Positions 25,769-33,495 of a DNA stretch of 64,000 nucleotides are shown piece after piece. The notes under the pieces were generated by a model. It saw nothing but the letters and a program-made list of their open reading frames with translations. It was not told where the DNA came from and did not search any database. Each line of letters begins with the position of its first letter. Position 1 is the stretch's first letter. The translations under genes were made by a program, and so were the position numbers. The DNA is taken from contig CAWHEI010000003.1 of the NCBI GenBank assembly GCA_963828415.1, positions 310,001-374,000 of the forward strand, in the 5' to 3' direction. This DNA comes from Sva-07 sp963828415. GTDB lineage: Bacteria > Actinomycetota > Acidimicrobiia > Acidimicrobiales > Ilumatobacteraceae.

Positions 25769-26629
25769 ATGCACATCGGCGTCGAGATCTTCCCCACCGA
25801 CCAGACGATCGGAGCGGTCGAACTCGCTCGCGAGGTCGAGGCTCGGGGCTTCGAATCGCTCTGGTTCCCCGAGCACTCGCACATCCCGACCCGGCGGACA
25901 ACGCCGTGGGGAGGACGTGACGGAGCGCCGCCGCTGCCCGAGTTCTACTGGCGCACCTTCGATCCGTTCGTGGCACTCGGGGCCTGCGCGGCGGTGACCA
26001 CCACGCTCAAGTTGGCGACGGGCATCTGCCTGGTGGCCCAACGAGATCCGATCCACACGGCCAAGGAGGTCGCGAGCGTCGATGCGCTGTCGAACGGTCG
26101 GTTCCTGTTCGGCGTCGGCTACGGCTGGAACAAGGAGGAGATGGCCCAGCACGGCACGGCGTACGGCGATCGGCGGGCCATCCTGCGCGAGAACATCCTC
26201 GCCATGAAGGAGCTGTGGTCGAACGATGAAGCGTCGTTCGCGGGCGAGTACGTGACGATCGAGCCGAGCTGGTCATGGCCGAAACCGATCCAGCAACCCG
26301 GCCCGCCGGTCATTCTGGGCGGTGACGCCGGCCCGAAGACAGCGGCCCACATCGCCGAGTTCTGTGATGGATGGATGCCGATCGGCGGCCGCCATGCGCT
26401 CGACAAGTGGGACGAGGTGCGCGCAGCGTGCGAGCGCATCGACCGCGACCCGGCGACAGTCGAGCTCGGAGTGTTCGGTGCACCTCCCGACGAAGCAAAG
26501 CTCACCGACCTCGCCGCCGCCGGAGCCCGCCGCGCCGTGTTCGGTTTGCCGCAGGGCCCGCGTGACGACGTGCTCGCGGCGCTCGACGCCATGGCTCCGC
26601 TGGTCGACACGATGCGTGCGGTCGGATGA
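25769..26629 (+). CDS. LLM-class F420-dependent oxidoreductase
   Basis: 286 aa luciferase-like protein: MHIGVEIFPTDQTIG, FESLWFPEHSHIP, LKLATGICLVAQRDP, and FLFGVGYGWNKEEM match the TIGR03619-type F420-dependent group. Only distantly related to the one at 14671. Substrate unknown. A TACGGT box at 25757-25762 is 6 nt before the ATG. It stands alone between the multicopper oxidase and a small GNAT-like gene. Confidence 0.9.
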   Translation: MHIGVEIFPTDQTIGAVELAREVEARGFESLWFPEHSHIPTRRTTPWGGRDGAPPLPEFYWRTFDPFVALGACAAVTTTLKLATGICLVAQRDPIHTAKEVASVDALSNGRFLFGVGYGWNKEEMAQHGTAYGDRRAILRENILAMKELWSNDEASFAGEYVTIEPSWSWPKPIQQPGPPVILGGDAGPKTAAHIAEFCDGWMPIGGRHALDKWDEVRAACERIDRDPATVELGVFGAPPDEAKLTDLAAAGARRAVFGLPQGPRDDVLAALDAMAPLVDTMRAVG

Positions 26630-26700
26630 CCCCGACAACGGTCACGAACCCCTGATCCCCCAGAAACACGCACGACACCTTCGTTGCGGATCATGAAGGG

Positions 26701-27078
26701 GTGCCTCTCGACCAGTTCCTCGTCATCGCCGTGGATCACCCGAGTCTGAACGGCACGCTCGGCGTGTTCCTCGAGGAGCTGCGCACCGAGCGGGGGTGCA
26801 AGGGGCGAGGGCCGACACGTGGTCGAATTCCGTTTCCCGAACTGATCGAGCGGTTGGCTGCACCGAAGATGATGCGCCTCGGCGTGATGCAGGAGCGCCG
26901 ACTGATCGCAGTTGCTGCGGTCGACAACCAGGGTGCGGTGGCCTTGGCCGTGGTCGAGGAGTTTCGCCGGCGCGGCATCGCCAACGAGTTGGTGACCGTG
27001 CTCACCGAGCGAGCCGAACTGCTCGGCTATCCCCCGCTGCACCGCTTCACGGCGCCGCATGCCAGATTGGCGGGGTGA
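26701..27078 (+). CDS. Small GNAT-like acetyltransferase
   Basis: 125 aa with a GTG start. MRLGVMQERRLIAVAAVD, then VALAVVEEFRRRGIANELVTVLTERAELLG, fits the central GNAT strand and the RRxGIA acetyl-CoA loop; the normal C-terminal strand is short. It could be a reduced or non-catalytic GNAT. The stop overlaps the start of the SMP-30 gene (GTGA), so they are co-translated. The 71 nt upstream hold no recognised element. Confidence 0.72.
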   Translation: MPLDQFLVIAVDHPSLNGTLGVFLEELRTERGCKGRGPTRGRIPFPELIERLAAPKMMRLGVMQERRLIAVAAVDNQGAVALAVVEEFRRRGIANELVTVLTERAELLGYPPLHRFTAPHARLAG

Positions 27079-27938
27079 GTACCGCGCAGCAGGATTGGGA
27101 ACTGGTCGTCGGCGGCATCGACTTCGGCGAGGGGCCGCGTTGGCACCTCGGACGACTGTGGTTCAGCGACTTCTACCAGGGGACGATCTCCTCGGTCGGC
27201 CACGACCGTGTGCGGCGAGTCGAGGTCGAATGGGAAGGACGGCCGTCCGGGCTCGGCTGGCTCCCTGACGGGCGGCTGTTGTTCGTCTCGATGACCGACC
27301 GACGCGTGATGCGTCGCGAACCGGATGGCACGATCGTCGAGCACGCCGACCTCGAGGGCATCGCCACGGGGCACTGCAACGACATGGTCGTCGGCCCGCT
27401 CGGCAACGCCTACGTCGGAAACTTCGGCTTCGACTTCGAAGGTGGCGAGTCTCCGGCGTCGGCGACGCTGGCCATCGTCTGGGCCGACGGCACCGTGACC
27501 GCCGCTGCCGATGACCTGCTGTTTCCGAATGGATCGGTGATCACCGCCGACGGCTCGACGCTGATCGTCGGCGAGTCGATGGGCGCGCGCTACACCGCAT
27601 TCACGATCACCCACGACCGCGGTCTGACCGAGCGGCGGGTGTGGGCCGAGGTGCCGGGCATGGCGCCAGACGGCTGCACGATCGACGCCGATGGTGCGAT
27701 CTGGTTCGCCGATGCCCTGGGCAAGCAGATCGTGCGGGTGTTGGAAGGCGGCGAGATCACGCATCAGATCCCGACGCCCGACAGCGTCTACGCCTGCATG
27801 CTCGGCGGACCGGACGGACGCACGCTGTTCGCGCTCACCGCCGCCGGCTCGCATCCCGATGTCGTCGCCGGCACGGCCACCGGCGCGCTGTGGCAGCGCC
27901 AGGTCGACGTCCCCCGCACCCCCACCTCTCGCCCCTGA
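27075..27938 (+). CDS. SMP-30/gluconolactonase-family protein
   Basis: 287 aa with a GTG start overlapping the GNAT-like stop. Six-bladed beta-propeller of the SMP-30/LRE family: FGEGPRWHLGRLWFSDF supplies the metal-binding Glu, LEGIATGHCNDMVVGPLGNAYVGNF the Asn, and MAPDGCTIDADGAIWFAD the Asp. Members are Ca/Zn lactonases for sugar lactones. The specific lactone is unknown. A hairpin repeat follows 46 nt after the stop. Confidence 0.9.
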   Translation: MSTAQQDWELVVGGIDFGEGPRWHLGRLWFSDFYQGTISSVGHDRVRRVEVEWEGRPSGLGWLPDGRLLFVSMTDRRVMRREPDGTIVEHADLEGIATGHCNDMVVGPLGNAYVGNFGFDFEGGESPASATLAIVWADGTVTAAADDLLFPNGSVITADGSTLIVGESMGARYTAFTITHDRGLTERRVWAEVPGMAPDGCTIDADGAIWFADALGKQIVRVLEGGEITHQIPTPDSVYACMLGGPDGRTLFALTAAGSHPDVVAGTATGALWQRQVDVPRTPTSRP

Positions 27939-27983
27939 GCGCGGCGCTCTCGACCCAGGCAACGCCCTCGACGCCACCGTCAG

Positions 27984-28038
27984 CCCGAAATTTGCCTCGC
28001 TGGTCGCGCTGAGCGCGACGATCCAGGCATTTTTCGGG
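27984..28038. repeat. TGCCTCG-family hairpin (copy 2)
   Basis: An imperfect inverted repeat CCCGAAATTTGCCTCG...CCAGGCATTTTTCGGG around TCGCGCTGAGCGCGA. Same family as 15568-15622 and 28662-28716. It lies after the SMP-30 gene and 19 nt before the -35 box of yceI, so it probably insulates the yceI promoter. Confidence 0.82.
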
Positions 28039-28056
28039 AATGGGACGATCCTTTTG

Positions 28057-28085
28057 TTGTGATCGCAAGTTTCTCGCCATATATT
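28057..28085 (+). promoter_or_regulatory. Housekeeping promoter of the YceI-like gene, leaderless geometry
   Basis: -35 TTGTGA (28057-28062), a 17-nt spacer and -10 TATATT (28080-28085). The predicted start point, 7 nt further on, is at or next to the A of the ATG at 28093. This is the strongest sigma-70/SigA-like promoter seen in the window. Confidence 0.75.
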
Positions 28086-28092
28086 AGTTGCT

Positions 28093-28650
28093 ATGACAAC
28101 TATCTCGACCACGACTCTCCCTCTCGCTTCCGGCATCTGGACCGCTGACACGTCACACACGACGGTCGGCTTCGTCGTCCGCCACCTGGGCCTCTCGAAG
28201 GTCCGAGGCCGCTTCGACGGTGTTGCCGCCCAACTCGTCGTCGGCAACGACCTCGCGAGCAGCTCCGTGAGCGCCGAGATCGAGATGGGCACCGTCAAGA
28301 CCGGCAACGCCGACCGCGACGCCCACCTCGCATCGAGCGACTTCTTCAACGCCGAGACGAACCCGACGATGACCTTCGTCTCGACCTCCATCGCCGGCGA
28401 GGGCGAGGAGTACACGATGGTCGGCGATCTCACGATCAACGGCGTCACCAAGCAGGTCGAACTCGACGTCGAGTTCTTCGGTACGTCGGTGTTCCCGATG
28501 GATCAGTCGACTCGCGCCGGCTTCAGCGCGACCGGCACCATCTCACGCAAGGACTTCGGGATCAACTTCAACGCACCGGTCGGTGCCGACAAGGTGATGA
28601 TCTCCGACAAGGTCGCGCTGGAACTCGACGTCCAGCTCATCGCCCCCTGA
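28093..28650 (+). CDS. YceI-family lipocalin-like protein
   Basis: 185 aa. LASGIWTADTSHTTVGFVVRHLGLSKVRGRF, HLASSDFFNAETNPTMTF, and LTINGVTKQVELDVEF are the standard YceI motifs. YceI proteins form a lipid-binding beta-barrel that binds polyisoprenoids. No signal peptide is present, so this is a cytoplasmic version, as in many actinobacteria. It has a strong consensus promoter and so may be well expressed. Hairpins of one family flank the gene on both sides. Confidence 0.93.
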   Translation: MTTISTTTLPLASGIWTADTSHTTVGFVVRHLGLSKVRGRFDGVAAQLVVGNDLASSSVSAEIEMGTVKTGNADRDAHLASSDFFNAETNPTMTFVSTSIAGEGEEYTMVGDLTINGVTKQVELDVEFFGTSVFPMDQSTRAGFSATGTISRKDFGINFNAPVGADKVMISDKVALELDVQLIAP

Positions 28651-28661
28651 CGTCCCCCACG

Positions 28662-28716
28662 CCCGGAAAATGCCTCGATCGTCGCGCTGAGCGCGACGAT
28701 CGAGGCATTTTTCGGG
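28662..28716. terminator. TGCCTCG-family hairpin (copy 3), bidirectional terminator
   Basis: A nearly perfect palindrome: CCCGGAAAATGCCTCGATCG with its complement CGATCGAGGCATTTTTCGGG around TCGCGCTGAGCGCGA. It separates the convergent yceI and VOC genes, and its right arm includes a TTTTT run. It is the most symmetric copy of the family. Confidence 0.82.
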
Positions 28717-28721
28717 CTGGA

Positions 28722-29249
28722 TCAGACGACCTTCATGCCGTACATCTCGCCGAGGGGGTCGCTGATCAGCTCGAGGCGTTCGCCGTCGGGCCCCATGAAG
28801 TAGATCGAGGTGTCGCCGACGAGGTGGTACGGCACGTCCGCCGCCTCGAGCTTGCCCTTCAGTCGCTCCCAGTTCTCCCGGGTCACCGAGATCGCCAGGT
28901 GATGGTGGCCGCCGAGCACCTCGGCGTATTCACCGACACCAAGTCCGGGGAAGTCGAAGAATGCCAGCGCGTTGCCGTTGCCGATGTCGAAGAAGAAGTG
29001 CGTCGAGCCGACGTAGTCGCGATTCTGGAACAACTCGGTCAACGGGAATTCGAGCAGGCCTTGGTAGAAGTCGATCGTCCGCTCGACGTCGGACGAAATC
29101 AGTGCTTGATGGTGCACGCCACGTGCGGTCGACGGCGGTCGGTCTTCCGGAGCGAGCATGTGCTTTGCCCGCATCCGAGCCCACTCGTCCTCGCGGTCGG
29201 GATGATCGCCGTCGTGGGCCGTACCGAACTGCAGGTCTTTGCTTGCCAT
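28722..29249 (-). CDS. VOC-family (glyoxalase/dioxygenase fold) protein
   Basis: 175 aa from the ATG at 29249. After a 40-residue N-terminal extension, GVHHQALISSDVERTIDFYQGLLEFPL begins a single vicinal-oxygen-chelate module; metal ligands are His in HHQAL, His in GGHHHLAISV and Glu in ERLELISDP. It is a metal enzyme of the glyoxalase/ring-cleavage superfamily of unknown substrate. The frame is open further upstream into 30005 but that sequence is antisense to other features. Confidence 0.88.
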   Translation of the reverse strand: MASKDLQFGTAHDGDHPDREDEWARMRAKHMLAPEDRPPSTARGVHHQALISSDVERTIDFYQGLLEFPLTELFQNRDYVGSTHFFFDIGNGNALAFFDFPGLGVGEYAEVLGGHHHLAISVTRENWERLKGKLEAADVPYHLVGDTSIYFMGPDGERLELISDPLGEMYGMKVV

Positions 29250-29291
29250 CGCAATAGTCTGCCAGACGGTCGACCAACGCAGGCACCGAGG

Positions 29292-29420
29292 TACCAGGCG
29301 CTGCTGGAACACAGGTGCTGTTTCTTCCGCGATCAGGACATCACGACCGACCAGGACTTGGCGTTCGGCCGACGTTTTCGGCGAACTCGATCGCGTTCCG
29401 GGACAACCGCGCCTGCCAGC
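29292..29420 (+). pseudogene. TauD/TfdA dioxygenase remnant
   Basis: The plus strand reads YQALLEHRCCFFRDQDITTD followed by QDLAFGRRF, then, one frame over at about 29371-29378, FGELDRVPGQP. This matches the N-terminal LLEHxVVxFRDQxIT...AFARRFGEL segment of TauD/TfdA 2OG-Fe(II) dioxygenases. There is no start, no continuation and a frameshift, and a minus-strand gene begins on each side. It is a short decayed fragment in the 182-nt gap between two genes. Confidence 0.62.
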
Positions 29421-29431
29421 CGCCCGGGCCC

Positions 29432-30217
29432 CTACCGTGACAGCGCCGAGTCCATTTCGTGGGCAACTGCGAGCCGGGTCCGACAGCTGACCGACGCGGC
29501 GTCGACGACCCGGTAGCCGACCACCACGGCCGGCCCGATCAGCAGCGCAACCAGCACCGTACCGACGCCGATTGGTCCACCAAGGGCGACTCCGACGACC
29601 AGCCAGGTCAACTCGAAGGCCATTCGGAGTCGAGGCTCCGGACGGCCGGTGCGATCCGAAGCGGCAGCCGCGAGCAGCTCGCCCGATCCGGCACCGAGTC
29701 CGGACAGGATCAGCGCACCTGCGCCGAGGCCGACGACGAACACGGCGGCCGCGTGGATGGCCACGACAAGCACGAACGAATCGGGAGGAGCGACGCCGTC
29801 GAGGGCCGTCAGCAGCGCCTGCATCATGGGTCCGACGATGAGCGGCGAGAGCAGGGTGCCCGGTCCCGGGCGACGACCCATCAGCCACGCAGCGCCGATC
29901 AGCGACGCGATCACGAGCCACACCGCAAGCGTCAGTGACACACCGGCGCGTACACGCACAGCGCCGATGAACACGTCGAGCGGGCCAGGTCCGAGGCCGG
30001 TCCACAGCATCACGGCGACACCAGCGGCGATGACCACCGAGCCGACGACGAGCAGCCCCACCCGGGCCGACCGGCGCAGCATCTGCGGCATCGGTCCATT
30101 CGCGAGCACCGCGGCGACAGCACCGGCCCGGCTCAATGGCGGAAGGCGGACCGCGTGATCGATCGGCGCGACGACATTCGTGTCAGGGCGCGATTGATCG
30201 ACGACGGCGGAACTCAC
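29432..30217 (-). CDS. YczE/YitT-like integral membrane protein
   Basis: 261 aa from the GTG at 30217 (a CATACT box lies 5 nt upstream); an ATG at 30091 would give 219 aa, closer to the YczE family length. The protein has five to six membrane helices. VLMLWTGLGPGPLDV-like sequence (VAVMLWTGLGPGPLDVFIG) in the first helical hairpin and the last GPIGVGTVLVALLIGPAVVVGY are typical of the YczE family of unassigned transporters. It is divergent from the DUF1330 gene across 93 nt. Confidence 0.78.
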   Translation of the reverse strand: MSSAVVDQSRPDTNVVAPIDHAVRLPPLSRAGAVAAVLANGPMPQMLRRSARVGLLVVGSVVIAAGVAVMLWTGLGPGPLDVFIGAVRVRAGVSLTLAVWLVIASLIGAAWLMGRRPGPGTLLSPLIVGPMMQALLTALDGVAPPDSFVLVVAIHAAAVFVVGLGAGALILSGLGAGSGELLAAAASDRTGRPEPRLRMAFELTWLVVGVALGGPIGVGTVLVALLIGPAVVVGYRVVDAASVSCRTRLAVAHEMDSALSR

Positions 30218-30310
30218 ACCTGAGTATGGGCCCGTCACTGCCGTTCTCCAGCTCGGGCCGAGGTGCCGTCCGACACACAGTGCGACGTGCCGGTCTGCAA
30301 CAGTCGCCGG

Positions 30311-30607
30311 ATGAGCGCATTCCTGATCGTCAACTACGACATCGACAACCCCGAGCTGTACAGCGAGTACCAGGCCGGCGCCATCGGCGCCCTCAGAGTC
30401 GGCACCGAGTGCGAAGTGGTCGTCTTCGACACCGACTCGCAACACGTCGAGGGCGACCACACCGGTCGCCAGACCGTCGTGTTGAAGTTCGAGTCGATGG
30501 AGAAGGCACGCGAGATCTACGACTCGGGCGAGTACCAGGCCATCGTGGGCAAGCGCCACGAAGCGAGTTCGAGCCACTTCGCGGTGCTGGTCAACACGCT
30601 GGGCTGA
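30311..30607 (+). CDS. DUF1330-family protein
   Basis: 98 aa. A ferredoxin-like alpha+beta fold is suggested by FLIVNYDIDNPELYSEYQAG, then VVVFDTDSQHVEG and IVVL-like strand VVLKFESMEKAREIYDSGEYQ, which closely follow the DUF1330 pattern. Function unknown. Convergent with aroQ, with only 5 nt between the stops. Confidence 0.85.
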   Translation: MSAFLIVNYDIDNPELYSEYQAGAIGALRVGTECEVVVFDTDSQHVEGDHTGRQTVVLKFESMEKAREIYDSGEYQAIVGKRHEASSSHFAVLVNTLG

Positions 30608-30612
30608 TCGAT

Positions 30613-31053
30613 TCAGCGCGCGAGGTGACGCAGGAGCGCGTCGAGCGCGAGCAGATAGCTGTCGACACCGAAACCGGCGATCACACCGACGCACACGCCG
30701 CTCACCACCGAGGTGTGGCGAAACTCTTCTCGAGCATGGACGTTCGAGAGATGTGTCTCGACGACCGGGACGTCGATCGACGAGATGGCATCGCGCAGTG
30801 CGATGCTGTAATGGGTGTACACGCCGGGATTGAAGATCACGCCGTCGGCTCGGGTTCGAGCTTCCTGGAGCGCATCGATGAGCGCCCCCTCGGCGTTGCT
30901 CTGCACGTCGTAGATCTCGGCGTCGCGATCGGCAGCTGCAGTCCGGATCGCAACCAGGATGTCATCGAGAGTCGCCGAGCCGTACACGTCGACCTCGCGG
31001 GTGCCGAGCAGGTTCAGGTTCGGGCCGTTGAGCACCAGGATCCGACAGGTCAT
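30613..31053 (-). CDS. aroQ: 3-dehydroquinate dehydratase, type II
   Basis: 146 aa. Catalyses the third step of the shikimate pathway. LVLNGPNLNLLGTRE, the SNAEGALIDALQEA helix, FNPGVYTHYSIALRDAI and ETHLSNVHAREEFRHTS carry the conserved residues of the dodecameric type II enzyme; the flexible-loop Arg/Tyr region (RE..VYG) is present. No other aro genes are adjacent. A TAACCT box (31060-31065, minus strand) is 6 nt before the ATG. Confidence 0.95.
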   Translation of the reverse strand: MTCRILVLNGPNLNLLGTREVDVYGSATLDDILVAIRTAAADRDAEIYDVQSNAEGALIDALQEARTRADGVIFNPGVYTHYSIALRDAISSIDVPVVETHLSNVHAREEFRHTSVVSGVCVGVIAGFGVDSYLLALDALLRHLAR

Positions 31054-31173
31054 CCCCGAAGGTTACGCACCTGCCGTCGCCGAGGGTGACTGCCACCGCC
31101 AGAGCGGCCGACTCCGGCGCGGACGAGCCGGCCCGAGTGACCACGCTCGGTGGGAAATCGACGCACGGAGTAC

Positions 31174-31201
31174 TTGAGTTCTGCAAGGTTCGGACCGATG
31201 A
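31174..31201 (+). promoter_or_regulatory. Possible sigma-28 (FliA/SigD)-like promoter
   Basis: TTGAG (31174-31178), 15 nt, then ACCGATGA (31194-31201). The -10 resembles the flagellar sigma consensus GCCGATAA with the right 15-nt spacing; the -35 matches less well. It lies upstream of the EAL-HDOD gene. No flagellar genes are in the window, so this is tentative. Confidence 0.35.
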
Positions 31202-31257
31202 GTCATGGACGCCGTCCATTCGCGGACAGCACCGAATCGGCGGGAGGCCGCGGCCGC

Positions 31258-32520
31258 ATGACATCAGAGGTGTTCCTCGGACGACAACAGATCGTCGACG
31301 CGGAACGTGGCATCTTCGGGTACGAGCTGCTGTACCGCGGCGGACCGGACCGGATCTCCGCGTTCGACGACCCCGACGCCGCGACGCGCTGCGTCATGGA
31401 GCGTGTCTTTCTCCAGTGGGGGATGGAACACGTCGTCGGCGATCGATTCGGACTGATGAACGCAAGCGCCAGCCTGATCGTCAACGGCCTGCACGAGGCG
31501 ATGCCGCCCGAAGGAATGATCATCGAGATGCGCGAGTCGTTGCCCTTCGACGACGTCACCGTCGATGCGCTCCGCCAAGCTCGGATGAACGGCTATCACT
31601 TCGCGCTCGACAACGTCAGCCGCCTCGGCGACCTCGAGCACTCGGAATTGTTGCCCTTGGCGAGCATCGTGAAGATCGAGCTCACCACAGCACACCACGC
31701 CGAGATCGACCGGTTGATCACGGTTGCTCGCGATCGTTCTCCTGGCGTGCTCGTCGTCGCCGAGAAGGTCGAATCACAGGAAGAGTTCAACCGGTGCATC
31801 GACCACGGTTTCGATCTCTTCCAGGGATACCACCTGCGCGAACCCGAGGTGTTGCGTCGGCCGGCGCGCCGCGCCACACGGCGGTCGGCTGCAGCGCTCC
31901 ATGCGTCGCTTCAGAACGACATCGACGTCTCCGCGATCGAAGCGATCGTCGCCTCCGATCCGTCGCTCACGTTCCGTCTCCTCACCGCCGTGAACGCCAA
32001 CGCATTCGGTCTCGACCGACGGGTGACGACGCTCGATGAAGCCATCGCACTGCTGGGCATCAGCAAGCTTCGGTGCCTCGCCGACCTTCTCGCCTCGTCG
32101 ATCGACGCAGTCGACGACGATGCGCTCGACGACCACGTCCTGCGCGGTGTGGCCCGCGCCGACATGACCTCGTCGTTGCTGAACGACACCGATCTCGTTC
32201 GATGCGGTGTCACCGCAGCGCTGCTGTCGGTGGTCGATCGGATCTACGACGCTCCGCTCGGTGACCTGCTGGGGGAACTCCCGATGAGCGATGCGACGTC
32301 GCGTGCCGTCTTGCACGGTGGCGGACGCGTCGGCGAAGCACTCGACATCGTCCGCGCCTGTGAGCGCAACGACCGGGCGCTGCTCGAGTCGCTCGCGCCG
32401 GGACGATCCGACGAGATCATGAGCCTGCACGCTCAGGTCGTCGAGCGCACACGGCAAGTGCACACGCCGAGCGATGCCGACGTGGATGAACAGAGGTCGG
32501 AGTCGCCCGAGCTGGCGTGA
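31258..32520 (+). CDS. EAL-HDOD domain signalling protein (YuxH type)
   Basis: 420 aa from the ATG at 31258 (GGGAGG 10 nt upstream; in-frame ATG at 31198 is possible). Residues 1-205 are a degenerate EAL domain: the catalytic motif is YELLYRG instead of E-A-L, and the metal ligands are mostly absent, so it probably cannot hydrolyse c-di-GMP. Residues about 210-400 are an HDOD domain (IEAIVASDPSLTFRLLTAVN, then LDEAIALLGISKLRCLADLLA). The architecture is that of CdgJ/YuxH regulators, which integrate signals through protein contacts. A possible sigma-28 promoter lies upstream. Confidence 0.9.
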   Translation: MTSEVFLGRQQIVDAERGIFGYELLYRGGPDRISAFDDPDAATRCVMERVFLQWGMEHVVGDRFGLMNASASLIVNGLHEAMPPEGMIIEMRESLPFDDVTVDALRQARMNGYHFALDNVSRLGDLEHSELLPLASIVKIELTTAHHAEIDRLITVARDRSPGVLVVAEKVESQEEFNRCIDHGFDLFQGYHLREPEVLRRPARRATRRSAAALHASLQNDIDVSAIEAIVASDPSLTFRLLTAVNANAFGLDRRVTTLDEAIALLGISKLRCLADLLASSIDAVDDDALDDHVLRGVARADMTSSLLNDTDLVRCGVTAALLSVVDRIYDAPLGDLLGELPMSDATSRAVLHGGGRVGEALDIVRACERNDRALLESLAPGRSDEIMSLHAQVVERTRQVHTPSDADVDEQRSESPELA

Positions 32521-32532
32521 CAGTCTGGGCCG

Positions 32533-33042
32533 ATGTCCGACGCCGACGCCATCGACTTCGCACTGCTCCTCCTGCGCTGCGGCGTCGGAGCGGTGATGCT
32601 CGCGCACGGCATCAACCACATCAGACCGAACATCGACGGGACCGCAGGTTGGTTCGGGTCGATGGGGATGAAGCCCGCACGACTCCATGCCTGGTTGGCC
32701 AGCGTCACCGAGATCGGAGGTGGGCTGCTGCTGCTGCTCGGCCTGCTCACGCCGTTCGCAGCCGCCGGTGTCGTCGGCGTGATGTTCGTGGCCTGGGCGA
32801 TCAACCACCGCGGGAACGGATTCTTCATCTTCCGGCCCGGTGAGGGTTGGGAGTACGTGATGACGCTCGGCATCGTTGGCCTGACGATCGGGACGATCGG
32901 GCCTGGTGCATGGTCGCTCGACGAGGCGTTCGATCTGAACGACGACTTCATCGGCTGGACCGGACTGCTGGTCGCGGCGATCGGCGGCATCGGCGGTGGC
33001 GGTGCGCTCCTCGCCGCGTTCTGGCGTCCCGAGAAGTCGTAG
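32533..33042 (+). CDS. DoxX-family membrane protein
   Basis: 169 aa with four membrane helices. LLRCGVGAVMLAHGINHI, the loop GWFGSMGMKPARLHAWLASVTEIGGGLLLLLGLLTP, and AINHRGNGFFIF match DoxX. Members are linked to membrane redox or thiol stress. Starts 12 nt after the EAL-HDOD gene and is probably co-transcribed. Confidence 0.9.
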   Translation: MSDADAIDFALLLLRCGVGAVMLAHGINHIRPNIDGTAGWFGSMGMKPARLHAWLASVTEIGGGLLLLLGLLTPFAAAGVVGVMFVAWAINHRGNGFFIFRPGEGWEYVMTLGIVGLTIGTIGPGAWSLDEAFDLNDDFIGWTGLLVAAIGGIGGGGALLAAFWRPEKS

Positions 33043-33104
33043 TCGACCCGTTTGGCACACGGCGCCGCGGGGCAGCCTCCCGTCGACCGACCGAGGAGGC
33101 CGTG

Positions 33105-33371
33105 ATGAAGAAGCTGACCTACAACGCGCTGTCGACGGTGGCCGGGATTGTCGCTGCCATCGCTGCCCGCAAGATCGTCTCGGCGCTGTGGCGCAGCGAC
33201 ACCGAGACGCCGCTCAACCCGGCCGATCGACGCACGTCGTGGCAGGAGGCGCTCGCTTGGGGCCTCGCCACCGCCGTCGGCGCTGCGGTCGCTCGCGTGG
33301 TGGCGCTGCGCGGGACCGCGACCGGCTGGGAGAAAGTGACCGGCGAGACGCCACCGGGTGTCGCGGCGTGA
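33105..33371 (+). CDS. DUF4235 small membrane protein
   Basis: 88 aa. KLTYNALSTVAGIVAAIAARKIVSALWRS is the first hydrophobic helix, and TSWQEALAWGLATAVGAAVARVVALRG the second; the spacing and the WxxxxG motif match DUF4235, an actinobacterial family of unknown function. GAGGAGG at 33093-33099 is 5 nt before the ATG at 33105 and decides the start over the adjacent GTG. Confidence 0.85.
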   Translation: MKKLTYNALSTVAGIVAAIAARKIVSALWRSDTETPLNPADRRTSWQEALAWGLATAVGAAVARVVALRGTATGWEKVTGETPPGVAA

Positions 33372-33441
33372 CCTCTGAGCGCTGTGTCACCGAGCGACTC
33401 GAGAGCAGCCGCCAGGTCGACCCGAACGGCTCTGTGACTTC

Positions 33442-33495
33442 GAACGATCGCTGAGAAGAACGATCGCTGAGAACCGCTGATCAGATCAGCGGTTC
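33442..33495. terminator. 16-bp tandem direct repeat followed by a palindrome
   Basis: GAACGATCGCTGAGAA occurs twice head to tail (33442-33457 and 33458-33473). It runs into the palindrome GAACCGCTGATC-A-GATCAGCGGTTC (33471-33495), whose arms contain the stop of the phosphatase gene (33481-33483). It separates convergent genes and may serve as a terminator. Confidence 0.6.

Noticed and set aside
30136..31089. 317-codon plus-strand ORF covering DUF1330 and aroQ
   Set aside because: It runs in the wrong frame of DUF1330 and antisense to aroQ, both of which have strong family motifs.
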